A stretch of 64,000 bases of DNA from Ktedonobacterales bacterium (GTDB taxonomy: Bacteria; Chloroflexota; Ktedonobacteria; Ktedonobacterales; DATBGS01). This document shows positions 52,914 through 63,325 of the stretch, piece by piece. The translations under genes were made by a program, and so were the position numbers. Under the pieces are notes generated by a model. That model saw nothing but the letters and a program-made list of their open reading frames with translations. It made no database searches and was not told the DNA's origin. Positions within the stretch are counted from its first letter, which is position 1. Each line of letters starts with the position of its first letter. The stretch lies in assembly GCA_036557285.1 (NCBI GenBank), contig DATBHW010000022.1:1-64000 (forward strand). Direction: 5' to 3'.

Positions 52914-54401
52914 CTACCGCTCGCTTTGTGGGGCTGCTGCCGAAGGAACACCGTGCAGCAGCAGGCGAAAACGGGTGCCTTCGCCAACCGCGCTTTCCGC
53001 GCTGATCGAGCCGCCCATCGCGTTGACCAGATCGCGCACAATTGCCAGCCCCAGGCCAAAGCCGCCGGTTGATCGCGCCCGCGAGGCATCGGTCCGATAG
53101 AACCGCTCGAAGACACGTTCCAGGTCTTCCGGCGGGATGCCGATGCCGGTATCGGCAACGGTCAGCGCAAGCTGGTTGTTGTCGGCCCGTTCGAGCGAGA
53201 TGGAGACAATGCCGCCTGCGGGCGTGTACATGATAGCATTGCGCACCAGATTGAGCAGCACCTGCGTCAGCCGCTGGCGATCAGCCAGCGCCAGCGGCAG
53301 GCCAGGCGGGATGCTGCGCGTCAGCGTGACCTGCCGCTCGCGGCGGGCCAGCGGGGCCATCGTTTGATACGTCTCCTCGACAATCTCATCAATAGCAACG
53401 GGTGTGATGTCCAGGCGCAGTTCTCCCGCTTCAGCGCGGGCCAGGGAGAGTAAGTCATCAACCAGGGCGCTCAACCGCTCGGTTTCCCGCTGAACGATTT
53501 CAAGGTAGCCCTGTTGTCCAGACCCGGTTGATGCGCTGGCAGACCGATCTTCATGTGCCATCAGCAAAGACTCGACATGGCCGCGAATGCTGGCGATAGG
53601 CGTGCGCAGTTCATGCGAGACGTTCACAATTAATTCGCGGCGGCTCTGCTCCGAGCGTTCCGCCTTGGCATGTTCCTGCGCGGCGATGGCCCTGGCCTCC
53701 GCAAGCTGCATGGCGGTATTGCGCAGGCCAAGCATCAAACGGGCGAATAGCCCCCAGGCGTAGGCAATGCCGTTCAGCACATGCAGCGAGGCCAGCGTGG
53801 CAAAGACGCCCAGCACCGCCAGGAACAGGAACAGGGCGATGGCCCCCGGCTCTATCTGCCCATTGATCTTCACAAAGAACTCGTAGGAGTTGTAACCGCC
53901 GCCAATGGCATTATAAATCATGGTATTGATCAGATAGGCGAGCCAACCGAACATGAGGCTGAGCGAGGCCGTCAGCAGCGCGACGACCAGGGTGAATGAG
54001 CAGATACCAAAAGGGAACTCCACGAAAAGATAGAAGAGGCTCGTCCAGGTCACTGGGGATCGCAGGCGGGCCATGAACTGCCTGGTCCAGGGCATGCCAG
54101 CCAGGCGCGCGTCCTTCATAAATGGGATGGGCACATGGAGCCAGCCCCTGACCAGCAGGCGCTCGAAACTGGCGAGACCTTGCCACAAGATGATCGTCAG
54201 CAGCAGGATGGGGATGCCGATCCAGATGATGAGTGTGCCAACACCAATGGATAGCCCGGTAATGAGCAGAACAAAGTACACGATGCCAAGCGGAAAGGCG
54301 CTCAGCAAATACAGGATGTTGAGATAGGTCTGCTTCTGGCGAGCAACGCTAAAGAATCCCCCCGCCGCCAGAAGCTGCTGATTGCTGCCTGGATAAGTCA
54401 T
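52914..54401 (-). CDS. Sensor histidine kinase with multi-pass membrane sensor
   Basis: About 495 residues. The N-terminal half has several membrane helices (YLLSAFPLGIVYFVLLITGL; LIIWIGIPILLLTIILW; FPFGICSFTLVVALLTASLS; AIALFLFLAVLGVFATLASL) in the pattern of the putative sensor domain of Actinobacteria. The H box is VNVSHELRTPIASIRGHVES, N box LLNLVRNAIMYTPAGG and G boxes VADTGIGIPP and GGFGLGLAIV. It phosphorylates the downstream regulator. ATG 54401 follows GAGAGG. Confidence 0.92.
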   Translation of the reverse strand: MTYPGSNQQLLAAGGFFSVARQKQTYLNILYLLSAFPLGIVYFVLLITGLSIGVGTLIIWIGIPILLLTIILWQGLASFERLLVRGWLHVPIPFMKDARLAGMPWTRQFMARLRSPVTWTSLFYLFVEFPFGICSFTLVVALLTASLSLMFGWLAYLINTMIYNAIGGGYNSYEFFVKINGQIEPGAIALFLFLAVLGVFATLASLHVLNGIAYAWGLFARLMLGLRNTAMQLAEARAIAAQEHAKAERSEQSRRELIVNVSHELRTPIASIRGHVESLLMAHEDRSASASTGSGQQGYLEIVQRETERLSALVDDLLSLARAEAGELRLDITPVAIDEIVEETYQTMAPLARRERQVTLTRSIPPGLPLALADRQRLTQVLLNLVRNAIMYTPAGGIVSISLERADNNQLALTVADTGIGIPPEDLERVFERFYRTDASRARSTGGFGLGLAIVRDLVNAMGGSISAESAVGEGTRFRLLLHGVPSAAAPQSER

Positions 54402-54597
54402 GTGCGCCTCTCTGTGTCGAATATGGATGATCAAATGGTGAGAGTTCACTCCCGTTCTCTCTTCCGTTGCGGCTCCTTGAGTAAAGCCTTGCTTTGAGTA
54501 TAGCCTTTATGTATGTCAGAATTGTGTCATAACCAGCAATGCTCTGTAACAAAATAGCGCCATTTTGCCGGTCAGCATCACCTGCCGAGAAGCAAAG

Positions 54598-54634
54598 CAC
54601 GTCGGGCATTTCTCTCGCAGAAATGCCCGACGTG
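54598..54634 (-). terminator. Sixteen-base perfect hairpin after deoA
   Basis: CACGTCGGGCATTTCT (54598-54613) and AGAAATGCCCGACGTG (54619-54634) are exact complements with a five-base loop; CTTTGCTTCTC follows on the minus strand. It lies about 30 bases past the deoA-like stop. Confidence 0.7.
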
Positions 54635-54663
54635 TGGCTGAGAGCAGCGTAACAAGCGGCTGG

Positions 54664-55986
54664 CTAAAAAGCGCCTGCCCCGCTGGAGATTTCGCCGTAA
54701 ATCAATGGGCCAGGCGAAACCGGCTCATCGCTCCAGCCATAGGCGCTGAGAAGTTCGGCCTGAATCGCCTGCGCCTGGGCTTCGGTGCGCGCGTGAATCT
54801 CAAGCAGCGGCTGTCCAGCCTCCACCTGATCGCCAATCCTGGCGAAAAGAAGCAGGCCGGTGGCGTGATCGATAGGATCGCCCTTCTTGAAACGTCCGGC
54901 GCCCAGCTTCATGGCTGCCAGCCCGACGCGCTCGGCATCAATCCCCGCGATATAGCCTGCGCGCGAGGCTGGCAGCGGTATCCGTATCGGCGCGGCTGGC
55001 AGCAAAGCCGGTTCTTGCGCCTGACGCGCGTCGCCACCTTGCGCCTCTATCACTGCTGCCAGTTTATCAAGCGCGGCGCCAGTGCTGATGGCCTGACGCA
55101 CGCTGGCCTCGGCCTCTTCTCGGTTGGCAGCGAGTCCCGTCATCTCCAGCAGGCTCGCCACCTCGTGATGGCAGAGGGCAGTTACATCTGCTGGCCCCTT
55201 GCCCTGGAGGATGTGGATCGCCTCCCTCAGTTCCAGGGCGTTGCCGACGGCTTGCCCCAGGGGCTGGTCCATCGCCGAGATCACCGCAGCCGTCTGCACG
55301 CCTGCGCGCGTGCCGATCTCTACCATCGTCTGCGCCAGCGCCTCTGCGTCTGGGATCGTCTTCATAAACGCGCCCGAACCAACCTTGACATCCAACAGCA
55401 GATGCGAAGCGCCAATAGCGAGCTTCTTGCTCATGATGCTGGAAGCGATTAAAGGGATGCTGTCAACCGTTCCGGTGACATCGCGCAGCGCGTATATCTT
55501 GCCATCGGCAGGCACCAGGTCGTTCGACTGTCCGGCAAGGACCAGCTGATGGGCGCGCAGGATGGACCAGAACTCCTCGCGCGAGAGCGCCGCCCGAAAG
55601 CCACTGATCGACTCCAGCTTATCAACGGTGCCGCCAGTATGGCCCAGGCCGCGCCCGGTCATCTTGGCAACAGGTAAACCGCAGGCGGCCACCAGCGGCG
55701 CGACGGCCAGCGTGACTTTATCGCCCACGCCGCCGGTGCTGTGCTTATCAACCACTGGCGAGATAGTCCGGCGAACCTCCAACTGTTCGCCGGACCGCGC
55801 CATTGCCAGCGTCAGGTCGGCGGTTTCCTGGGCGTTCATGCCGCGCCAGAGAATTGCCATGAGCAGCGCGGAGAATTGATAGTCGGGAATCTCGCCCTGA
55901 GTGAAGCCTCGGACAAGCCGCTCAATCTCTTCCGCGCTGAGCGCGTGACCATCGCGCTTGCGCTTGATAAGCTCAACGGTTTGCAT
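54664..55986 (-). CDS. Pyrimidine-nucleoside/thymidine phosphorylase
   Basis: 440 residues. VDKHSTGGVGDKVTLAVAPL is the family signature, with KMTGRGLGHTGGTVDKLESI and DVKVGSGAFMKT in the phosphate- and nucleoside-binding parts, and the C-terminal PYNP domain (GYIAGIDAERVGLAAMKLGA). It cleaves thymidine or uridine with phosphate. The exact substrate (DeoA versus Pdp) is not clear. ATG 55986 is taken; a TTG at 56001 is upstream. It follows the EssC-like gene on the same strand with 17 bases between. Confidence 0.9.
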   Translation of the reverse strand: MQTVELIKRKRDGHALSAEEIERLVRGFTQGEIPDYQFSALLMAILWRGMNAQETADLTLAMARSGEQLEVRRTISPVVDKHSTGGVGDKVTLAVAPLVAACGLPVAKMTGRGLGHTGGTVDKLESISGFRAALSREEFWSILRAHQLVLAGQSNDLVPADGKIYALRDVTGTVDSIPLIASSIMSKKLAIGASHLLLDVKVGSGAFMKTIPDAEALAQTMVEIGTRAGVQTAAVISAMDQPLGQAVGNALELREAIHILQGKGPADVTALCHHEVASLLEMTGLAANREEAEASVRQAISTGAALDKLAAVIEAQGGDARQAQEPALLPAAPIRIPLPASRAGYIAGIDAERVGLAAMKLGAGRFKKGDPIDHATGLLLFARIGDQVEAGQPLLEIHARTEAQAQAIQAELLSAYGWSDEPVSPGPLIYGEISSGAGAF

Positions 55987-56003
55987 AGTCCCTTGTTTCA
56001 ATC

Positions 56004-59000
56004 TTACCCTTTGATACTGACACCGCCGCCGCGAATCTGCGCCAGCCAGACCCCCACCGCTTCCGGCTCCAGAAAGGCTGTTTGCATCAGGTTGCGGCTG
56101 TTGCGCTGGACGAAGACGCCCCGTCCTGGTGGCAAATCGGCCAGCCGCACGCCCAGAAGGGGGGTCTCCTGGGGGTCGGCGCTCAGCACAATGCCTGATC
56201 GAACGGCTTTGGCCTGCTGTGTCAGCGGATCAAAGGACTTGCTAATATCGTTGTTGTTGCCTGCGATAATGACGTGCAGGCCAAGGTCGCGCGCCTGGCG
56301 GGCGACATCTTTCAATTCTGTGCCAGGATTTTTGGGCAAAGCGGCCACCAACTCAAAATCATCAATCACGAGGACGATGGGCGTCGGCGATGTCTTCGAG
56401 GATGACCCGCTACTCAGCCGCTGGGCGCGCTCGGTCAACTCTTTCTTCAACCCCTCCAGAACCTCATTCAGCTTCACCTCATTCTCCACATATCCCTTCA
56501 TATGTGGCAGAGATCGCAGCGCGCGCGATGTGCGGCGCAAGTCAACCAGAATGATCTGCGCCTCGGCGGGCGAATAGCGTTGCGCCAGCCCCAGCAGCCA
56601 GGTGCGCAGCAGAGCGGTCTTGCCACTGCCCGCGCTCCCGGCAATCAGGAAATGCTGGGCGTCCGGGTTGAGTTCGCCCCACACGGGCCGGAGCGTCAGA
56701 TCATCCAGGCCAAGGGGAACGCGCAATCCTTCGGTCTTGGGAGTCTGCCCATTCGTTGGCGCCTGGGTAAGCAGGTCGGGCAGCGAAACGTATTCGGGCA
56801 ACAGTTGAATAGATTCTGCCGTTGTGCCTTTCCATGCCTGGGCCGCCCGCGCCGACAGCGTCTCAAGCTGCTGGCTTTGTTCATCATCACCATCACCCAC
56901 CACCGGCAGGGCGGTCTGGAATTCTTCCAGGCGACGCCCGCGCCGCAAGCCGCGTCCTGGTGTATTGGGATCGAGCGTGGTAGCATCGCCTTTACCAAGT
57001 AAGATGAGCGAATCGTTGGGGTCAGCCAGTCGCAAGCTATAGCGCAGTTCCAGATTTCCGGCCAGATTGTTCGGTACGATGCCAGGGCGATCAACGGCAA
57101 TGACCAGATGGATGCCGTAACCTCGGCCCTCGCGGGCGATGGCAACCAGATCGGGCATCTCGGTCTCGTGGACGGCGCGGAACTCCGCAAACCTATCAAT
57201 AACCACGACAATGGCGGGCAGCGGCTTTTGCGGCTGATTGGCCGCGCTGGGGCGATTGTGATATGCCAGGAAGCTGTCAACGCGCTGCTCGCGGAAGAGG
57301 ACTTTACGCTCTTCGATGATGCCGCGCAGCTTGCGGAAGAGCCGACGGATGCGATCCGAATCAGCGGAATTAAAGACGCCGCCCACATGGGGCAGTTTCT
57401 CGAAGACCCGTAACGTCTGCCCACCGAAATCAATCAGATAGAGATTGAGATCGGTGGGCGAATGCGTCATCGCCAGCGCAGTAGTAATGGTGCGCAGCAA
57501 GAAACTCTTGCCAACTCCAGCCGAACCGGCAATCAGCGCGTGGCCGCCAAAGCGCAGCAGGTCCAGCATAAAGACATCTTGTTTCTGCTCAGCGGGCAGG
57601 TCGAGCAAGCCAATAGGCGCGTTCAGCCAGCCAAACGCCGGGCGCGCCTCCCAGCGCGTCCCATTGAGGGCTGGTTTACCTGCCAGTTGGAACATATCTG
57701 GGAGCGTCAGGTCACTAGGCAAAGGGTCCGGCCAGGGACGGAAGAGCGCCGCGCCCAGCGATTCCTTGAATGGCTCCATCTGCGTCATCATCACTTGCAA
57801 TTCGCTGCGGTCATCAGTGACGACCCCAGCGCCCGCCCGCGCCGACTTACCGGAACCGATATTGTGGATGTGGCCCGCGCGGGTCAGTTCGGCGATTTCA
57901 GCCTGCTTTTTGGCGTCGCGCGGAGTGGCTGGCCGGTAGGCTCCGGCCACGCGCGCTACCTGGAACTGGTCGAAAATCTCTGCCCCGACCTGGAAATAGC
58001 CGCGCCCAGGCAGGTTATGTGGCAGCAGGGCGGCGTCCGAGCGCCCCAGCATCTCGCGGCTGTCATCAACCGAAGCCACGCGCAGACAAATACGGAACTT
58101 TACGTTCGACCAGATATTGGCGCTGACAACGCCCGCGGGGCGTTGGGTCGCCAGGATCAGGTGAACACCCAGACTTCGGCCTTTCTGCACAACACTAATC
58201 AGACCGCCCATGAACTCAGGGAGTTCTTTTGCCAGTTCGGCGAACTCGTCAATCACGATCAGCAGGCTCGGCATAGGCGGCAGCGCGTTGGGATCGCGGG
58301 CGCGCATCGCCTGGTACTGAGTAATATTGACCGCATTGGCTTCATGCAAAATGTGCTCGCGCCGCTTCAGTTCGCTTTTGAGCGCAACCAGCGCCCGCTC
58401 TGCCAGGCGGCCATGCAGGTCGCTGACCATACCGACGGTATGGGGGATATTCTCAAAATCCTTAAAGGCACTGCCGCCCTTGAAGTCAACCAGCACAAAG
58501 TTAATCAGGTGCGGATGGTGTGTGACCGCCAGCGCGGCAATCAGCGTCTGCAACAGTTCGCTTTTGCCGGAGCCGGTGGTTCCCGCCACCAACCCATGTG
58601 GGCCATGCGCGGTATCGGTCAGATCAAGCAGCAGCGGGCCGCCGCTCTTTTCCCCGATAGGCACTGTCAGGCGGCCAAAGCGTGGCTGCTCGCCCCACCA
58701 GGTACGCGGCTCCAGTTGATCCGCCGCTTCCAGGTTGAGCAAATCCAGCAGGCGCACGCTGGTCTTGATGTTGCCTGGGCCTTGTGAGCCGCTCACGCGG
58801 ATGGGCGCCAGGCTGCGGGCGATGTTTTCGCCGGTGCCGCGATCCACGCGATCAGGCGCAATCTGGTCCTTGACTTCGCCCTCCGCTCCGGCAACGGAAT
58901 AAATCATCTGCTCGTAAGAGGGGACTTCCAGGATCGCGCCGCAGTCGCCAGGAATATCCTGGCGGCTGTCCACCAGCACAATAGCCGAGAGATTGAGGCC

Positions 59001-60413
59001 GCGCCCGTGACGCAGCACTTCCGAAAGCCCGACATGATCGCGCACCCGGTTATAATCATCAACCAGCAGGACCAGGTAGGGCAACTGCGACTCAACCTCA
59101 CCGCCATCTTTCTCTTCTTCTTTGCGGGCCTCGCGCCTGCCGATCTCCTCCGTCACTTCGTTGAGCAGTTCTTCGATCTGGTCCGGGGTAAAGGCCAGCA
59201 TCTTATTTTGCGCGCCTGGCCTGAAGTGATTGGTGTGTGGCATCCACTTGAGCCATTCCCATTCCCGGCTCTGCTCATAGGGATAGATGCCCAGGATACG
59301 CACCTCGTCGGGCGAATGATGCACCGCCAGGTGGCAGACCAGCGCGCGGGCAAAGTCTACTACTGGCCCGCGCGCGCCCGTGACGCCGACTGAGCCAAGC
59401 TGCGGCAATGGCAAAGTGATCGGGACATCGGACACGTACTCAAACTCTTTCGCCAGCGCCTCAGCCTCATTCTGAAGCTCGGAGTTATCGCCAGCGTCGG
59501 GGGCTTTGACTTTCACCGTGGAGGGCAGCGTTGTTTTGCCCATGCGCAGGTGCAGGAAATCGTCATCGTCTGGCCGCCGCTCCCAAAGATGGATACGCTC
59601 ATCAACCAGGCTGCGCAGCTTGCGCACGCTGGGGGAGGAGGCCCGCCGCGCCCGGTGTTGTTCGATGCGCTGCGCGTCCAGTTTCGAGCGCAGCTTCGCC
59701 AGAAGCTGCCGATAATCTTCTTCCTGCTCGCGCTGCTCTTTGCGAATCCGCCGCCGCTCAACCCAGAAGCTCAGCATTTGCCCGACCGGGTTGAGCAGAG
59801 CAAACACGCCCATATACACCAGAAAGATCGGGCTGAAGAAGTTCTGCTGTGGTAAGACTTTAGGGATGACCACAAGGAGCAGAACTGCCAGAATACCAAA
59901 GAGAAAGACTGGGAAGATCAAAGCCACAACGTCAAGCCTGCGACTACCAGAGGGCGTCGTGGGAGGCTTAGGAAGCAGCACTTCTTCATCGGGCAAATGA
60001 ACGCGGATGCGCGGCGGACGGTTGAACGTAATCCCCGCCAGCGGCGCATCGCCGACCGCAACCGCCGCGCCAACCGTACTGGGAAGTGGGGCAGCCGCTG
60101 GCGCCGCCACGACACTGCGCACTTTTGTAGAGCGCAGACGCTCGTCGGGGGTGGGTACCACCAGGAGCAGGATGCGCCCCGACGCAATGCCCAGGGAAAT
60201 CAGCGTTTGATCGTCGGGCAAAATATAACCGTTGTCGCGCAGGATGAGCGCATAAGGGAGCAGCTTGCCTTGCTGGTCTCGCGCGGGAAGGCTCATGGTG
60301 GTAATTAGTTGGGGGATCAGTTGTGCGATAGGCGTATCCCCCGGAAGCTGTAAATCACGAGAGATACGCTCGTTGCGATCTCTCACCGTTGCGACGAGCA
60401 TACGTGTCTGCAT
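56004..60413 (-). CDS. EssC/EccC-like three-ATPase FtsK/SpoIIIE protein
   Basis: About 1469 residues. A YukD-like ubiquitin-fold segment comes first (MLVATVRDRNERISRDLQLP), then two membrane helices (VVALIFPVFLFGILAVLLLV; SPIFLVYMGVFALLNPVGQM), then three FtsK ATPase domains: GTTGSGKSELL with LLIVIDEFAEL, GSAGVGKSFLL with IVVVIDRFAEF, and GSAGSGKTALL with IVLVIDDFELV. The first has a full Walker B; the second and third lack its Glu, as is common in type VII secretion ATPases. It probably drives substrate export. The start is uncertain: ATG 60413 starts the domain; a GTG at 60476 is upstream. Confidence 0.88.
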   Translation of the reverse strand: MQTRMLVATVRDRNERISRDLQLPGDTPIAQLIPQLITTMSLPARDQQGKLLPYALILRDNGYILPDDQTLISLGIASGRILLLVVPTPDERLRSTKVRSVVAAPAAAPLPSTVGAAVAVGDAPLAGITFNRPPRIRVHLPDEEVLLPKPPTTPSGSRRLDVVALIFPVFLFGILAVLLLVVIPKVLPQQNFFSPIFLVYMGVFALLNPVGQMLSFWVERRRIRKEQREQEEDYRQLLAKLRSKLDAQRIEQHRARRASSPSVRKLRSLVDERIHLWERRPDDDDFLHLRMGKTTLPSTVKVKAPDAGDNSELQNEAEALAKEFEYVSDVPITLPLPQLGSVGVTGARGPVVDFARALVCHLAVHHSPDEVRILGIYPYEQSREWEWLKWMPHTNHFRPGAQNKMLAFTPDQIEELLNEVTEEIGRREARKEEEKDGGEVESQLPYLVLLVDDYNRVRDHVGLSEVLRHGRGLNLSAIVLVDSRQDIPGDCGAILEVPSYEQMIYSVAGAEGEVKDQIAPDRVDRGTGENIARSLAPIRVSGSQGPGNIKTSVRLLDLLNLEAADQLEPRTWWGEQPRFGRLTVPIGEKSGGPLLLDLTDTAHGPHGLVAGTTGSGKSELLQTLIAALAVTHHPHLINFVLVDFKGGSAFKDFENIPHTVGMVSDLHGRLAERALVALKSELKRREHILHEANAVNITQYQAMRARDPNALPPMPSLLIVIDEFAELAKELPEFMGGLISVVQKGRSLGVHLILATQRPAGVVSANIWSNVKFRICLRVASVDDSREMLGRSDAALLPHNLPGRGYFQVGAEIFDQFQVARVAGAYRPATPRDAKKQAEIAELTRAGHIHNIGSGKSARAGAGVVTDDRSELQVMMTQMEPFKESLGAALFRPWPDPLPSDLTLPDMFQLAGKPALNGTRWEARPAFGWLNAPIGLLDLPAEQKQDVFMLDLLRFGGHALIAGSAGVGKSFLLRTITTALAMTHSPTDLNLYLIDFGGQTLRVFEKLPHVGGVFNSADSDRIRRLFRKLRGIIEERKVLFREQRVDSFLAYHNRPSAANQPQKPLPAIVVVIDRFAEFRAVHETEMPDLVAIAREGRGYGIHLVIAVDRPGIVPNNLAGNLELRYSLRLADPNDSLILLGKGDATTLDPNTPGRGLRRGRRLEEFQTALPVVGDGDDEQSQQLETLSARAAQAWKGTTAESIQLLPEYVSLPDLLTQAPTNGQTPKTEGLRVPLGLDDLTLRPVWGELNPDAQHFLIAGSAGSGKTALLRTWLLGLAQRYSPAEAQIILVDLRRTSRALRSLPHMKGYVENEVKLNEVLEGLKKELTERAQRLSSGSSSKTSPTPIVLVIDDFELVAALPKNPGTELKDVARQARDLGLHVIIAGNNNDISKSFDPLTQQAKAVRSGIVLSADPQETPLLGVRLADLPPGRGVFVQRNSRNLMQTAFLEPEAVGVWLAQIRGGGVSIKG

Positions 60414-60727
60414 AACAGTGATGCGAGTGCCCCAGGGCCGATGAGCAACCTGGCTCCCTCGCTGCCCTCCCTTCACGACATTGATCGTGGCCGCTATTCT
60501 ACATCTGCCTGCCTATTGTTTCATAAGAGCGGCAGCCCGTCAAGGGTCCATTACCACAGCCTGGCTATGAGGTAGTTCATAGGTAAGTAACGACTCCTGG
60601 CGGTATTTTTACCGTTGACAGTACTGTCCGGTGGCATATACTGAAGAGAGCCGATAATGAGCGGCGGTGGTGGAACAGGCAGAAAGCGGTGGGAATGAGG
60701 GCGTCCACCCTGAAAGGAGGCCGGATT
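60414..60727. other. Divergent promoter region of the EssC-like and vWA genes
   Basis: Holds a strong plus-strand promoter (60615-60642) and, on the minus strand, a TAGAAT box at 60500-60495. GGAGG at 60716-60720 serves the vWA gene. Confidence 0.5.
60615..60642 (+). promoter_or_regulatory. Sigma-70-type promoter of the vWA operon
   Basis: Consensus TTGACA (60615-60620) and TATACT (60637-60642) with a 16-base spacer, about 85 bases ahead of the first vWA gene. Confidence 0.7.
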
Positions 60728-62026
60728 ATGGCAGGCGAGGTACTGCTGCAATGCCAGATAAGCAAACCAGCAATGCCGGTGACGAGCGAGGGGCAGGTGG
60801 CGTATATTCTGGCGCTGGTGCGTCCTGCGGAGTCTTTGCAGGCGCTGCGCTTTCCGCTGAACTTTGCGCTGGTGCTTGATCGCTCCTTTTCGATGCGCGG
60901 GGCCAACCTTCAGGCCGTAAAAGAAGGCGTTGGCCTGCTGGTTGATGCGCTGGGGCCAAACGATTGTCTTTCAGTGGTGTCGTTCAAGGGCAAAGCGGAT
61001 GTAATTGTGCCTGCCCAGCCGGTGCAGGATAAAAAAGCCATCAAAGCTGCGGTGGATGGGATGCGCGCCTGGGGCGGCACAAAGATGTCCGAGGGCTTGC
61101 GCGGCGGCTTGCAAGAACTCAGCAAATATATGCGCCCGGATGTGGTCAGCCGCCTGGTGGTCTTGACCGATGGCCGTACATCGGGTGACGAGGCCGAATG
61201 CCGCGACGTGGCCGACCAGGCGCGCGCCTGGGGGGTCGGCATCTATCCGCTGGGGTTGGGCGCAAACTGGGATGAGATGCTGCTCGATGATCTGGGCCAG
61301 CGCAGCGGCGGCATGCCCGCAGAGTTCGTGCAACAACCGGCAGATATGTTACGTATCTTTCAACAGCAGGCCCAATCTGCTGCGGCGATAGCGGTGCGCA
61401 ACACCATGCTGCATTTGCGCCTGCCTCCAGGGGTGGCCGCGCGTCGCGCGGTGCGTATGCTGCCCATCGTGGATGACCTGGGCGAAGCGGTCTTGCACTC
61501 GATGAAGATCGAGGTCTCCCTGGGCGATCTACCGCGTGAAGCCACACAGGGCGTGCTGTTTGAGTTGTTGATCGAGCCACGCACCGCCGGACACTTTCGC
61601 ATCGCCCAGATTGAACTGACCTATGATATACCCTTGCTGGGCCTGATGAAACAGAGCATGCGCCAGGATATGCTGGTGGCCTTTGTGAACGATCCAGCGC
61701 AGGCGGCGGCAGTTGATGAGACGGTCATGGCCTATGCCCAGCGCGCCAATGCGTATCGCCTGGTGAACCGCGCGCTCGATGAATACCGGCGCACCGGACA
61801 CTCGACGGTGCGCATGGCTCAGAACGCAACAGCCATGCTGGACGACCTGACCCGCGCGCAACTGGAGCAACTGATGGCCGGACAGGTTGCCCCTGAGCAG
61901 GCGTCGGCGGTGATGAAGGGCATCAATACGCGCGCCCGGCGTATGACCGAGCGTATGGAAGAAGGCGATCCGCTCGACAGCGGCAAGCGCAAACCCCAAC
62001 GGCAGGCGAAAAAGCGCGCGCCTTGA
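60728..62026 (+). CDS. von Willebrand factor A domain protein
   Basis: 432 residues. The vWA fold spans about 45-230, with the MIDAS first motif as DRSFS (LVLDRSFSMRGANLQ; canonical DxSxS), a Thr in WGGTKMSEGLRGG and the Asp in VVLTDGRTSGDEAE. The rest is a beta-sandwich and a helical tail rich in charge (RRTGHSTVRMAQNATAMLDD). No signal peptide is seen, so it acts in the cytoplasm. ATG 60728 is 8 bases after GGAGG. It is paralogous to the next gene and divergent from the EssC-like gene. Confidence 0.85.
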   Translation: MAGEVLLQCQISKPAMPVTSEGQVAYILALVRPAESLQALRFPLNFALVLDRSFSMRGANLQAVKEGVGLLVDALGPNDCLSVVSFKGKADVIVPAQPVQDKKAIKAAVDGMRAWGGTKMSEGLRGGLQELSKYMRPDVVSRLVVLTDGRTSGDEAECRDVADQARAWGVGIYPLGLGANWDEMLLDDLGQRSGGMPAEFVQQPADMLRIFQQQAQSAAAIAVRNTMLHLRLPPGVAARRAVRMLPIVDDLGEAVLHSMKIEVSLGDLPREATQGVLFELLIEPRTAGHFRIAQIELTYDIPLLGLMKQSMRQDMLVAFVNDPAQAAAVDETVMAYAQRANAYRLVNRALDEYRRTGHSTVRMAQNATAMLDDLTRAQLEQLMAGQVAPEQASAVMKGINTRARRMTERMEEGDPLDSGKRKPQRQAKKRAP

Positions 62027-62047
62027 AAGAACTGAGGAGACATTACT

Positions 62048-63325
62048 ATGCCATTTGGAGGAGGCGGCCATGCTCGTGAGGGCGAAGCGCATGTTCCGGC
62101 GCTGCACCTGCATTGCCAGGTAGGGCGACCTCGCATAGCCGTTTCAGCGGCTGGGCAGCTTACCTATGTCCTGGCTACGGTGCAGGCGACGGATGCCATC
62201 CAGGCGGCGCGCTTCCCCTTGAACTTCTGCTTTGTCCTCGATACTTCTGGCTCGATGAGCGGAAAGAAAATAGAAGCGGTGCGCACAGCGGTCAGCATCC
62301 TGATCGATCAGATGCTGCCGGATGACATCGTTTCGGTGGTTTCGTTTTCGGGCAATGGCAAGGTGATTGTCCCCGCGCAGCCGACCAGCAATAAGCTGGC
62401 GATCCAAACGCTGGTCGCGGGCCTGCGCACAGGCGGTGGCACACAGATGGCGCGGGGCATGGCGCTTGGCCTGGAGGAACTGAAGAAGCGCCATAGCCCG
62501 CATGTCGTCACGCGCATGGTGCTGCTGACGGACGGGCGCACTTCCAACCGGAACAAATGCCTGGAACTGGCCGACAGCGCCCGTATTCTGGCGATCCCCA
62601 TTCATCCGATGGGCGTGGGATCAGAGTGGAACGAGAAGCTGCTCGACGAAGTGGGCGCGCGCAGCCGAGGGCAACCGGCGGAGTTTATCCGCGAGCCTGC
62701 CGATGCGCTGACGATGTTTCAGCAGCAGTTTCAGAGCGCGGCGGCGGTGGCGGTGCGCAACGCGACGCTGACACTGGACTTGCCCGCTGGGGTGACGCCG
62801 CGCCGCGTCATCAAAACGCTGCCGTTGATTAGCGATCTGGGCCAGTCGGGCCTTTCTGATCGGCGGGCGCTGGTCCCCCTGGGAGATATTGAGCGCGGCG
62901 CGCCGCAGGCCGTGTTGATCGAATTGATGGCGCTGGCACAGCGGCCAGGCAGTTTCCGGCTGGCGCGCGCGGAAGTAGCGTATGATGTGCCGAATCTGGG
63001 CTTCTTTAACGAAACCGTAGCAGCGGATGTACTCGTCGAGTACGTCGCCGATGCGGCGCAGGCGCAGGCGGTGAACGCGGAGGTGATGAATATGGCGGAG
63101 AAAGCCAGCGCCCATCGGCTGGTGACGCGCGCATTGGATGAATATCGTGAGACAGGAAAAGTGACGACGCGCCTGGCCCCCAATGTGCTGGCGAATCTGG
63201 ACCCCGAAACCCAGGCGGCGCTCAGCCAGTTGGCGCAGGGCCAGGCCAGCGGCGGCGCGGCGGAAACCATAGTCAAGGAGATCAGCCAGAAAACCCGGCG
63301 ACTCACCCAGCGGCTGGATCGCTAA
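62048..63325 (+). CDS. von Willebrand factor A domain protein, paralogue
   Basis: 425 residues, the same architecture as the previous gene: canonical MIDAS DTSGSMSGKKIEA, TGGGTQMARGMALG and LLTDGRTSNRNKCLE, then FNETVAADVLVEY and ALDEYRETGKVTTRLAPNV in the tail. A Gly/His-rich start (MPFGGGGHAREGEAHVPALH) is unlike its neighbour. It lies 21 bases after the first vWA gene, so both form an operon. Its 3' end overlaps the convergent membrane protein gene by 23 bases. Confidence 0.88.
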   Translation: MPFGGGGHAREGEAHVPALHLHCQVGRPRIAVSAAGQLTYVLATVQATDAIQAARFPLNFCFVLDTSGSMSGKKIEAVRTAVSILIDQMLPDDIVSVVSFSGNGKVIVPAQPTSNKLAIQTLVAGLRTGGGTQMARGMALGLEELKKRHSPHVVTRMVLLTDGRTSNRNKCLELADSARILAIPIHPMGVGSEWNEKLLDEVGARSRGQPAEFIREPADALTMFQQQFQSAAAVAVRNATLTLDLPAGVTPRRVIKTLPLISDLGQSGLSDRRALVPLGDIERGAPQAVLIELMALAQRPGSFRLARAEVAYDVPNLGFFNETVAADVLVEYVADAAQAQAVNAEVMNMAEKASAHRLVTRALDEYRETGKVTTRLAPNVLANLDPETQAALSQLAQGQASGGAAETIVKEISQKTRRLTQRLDR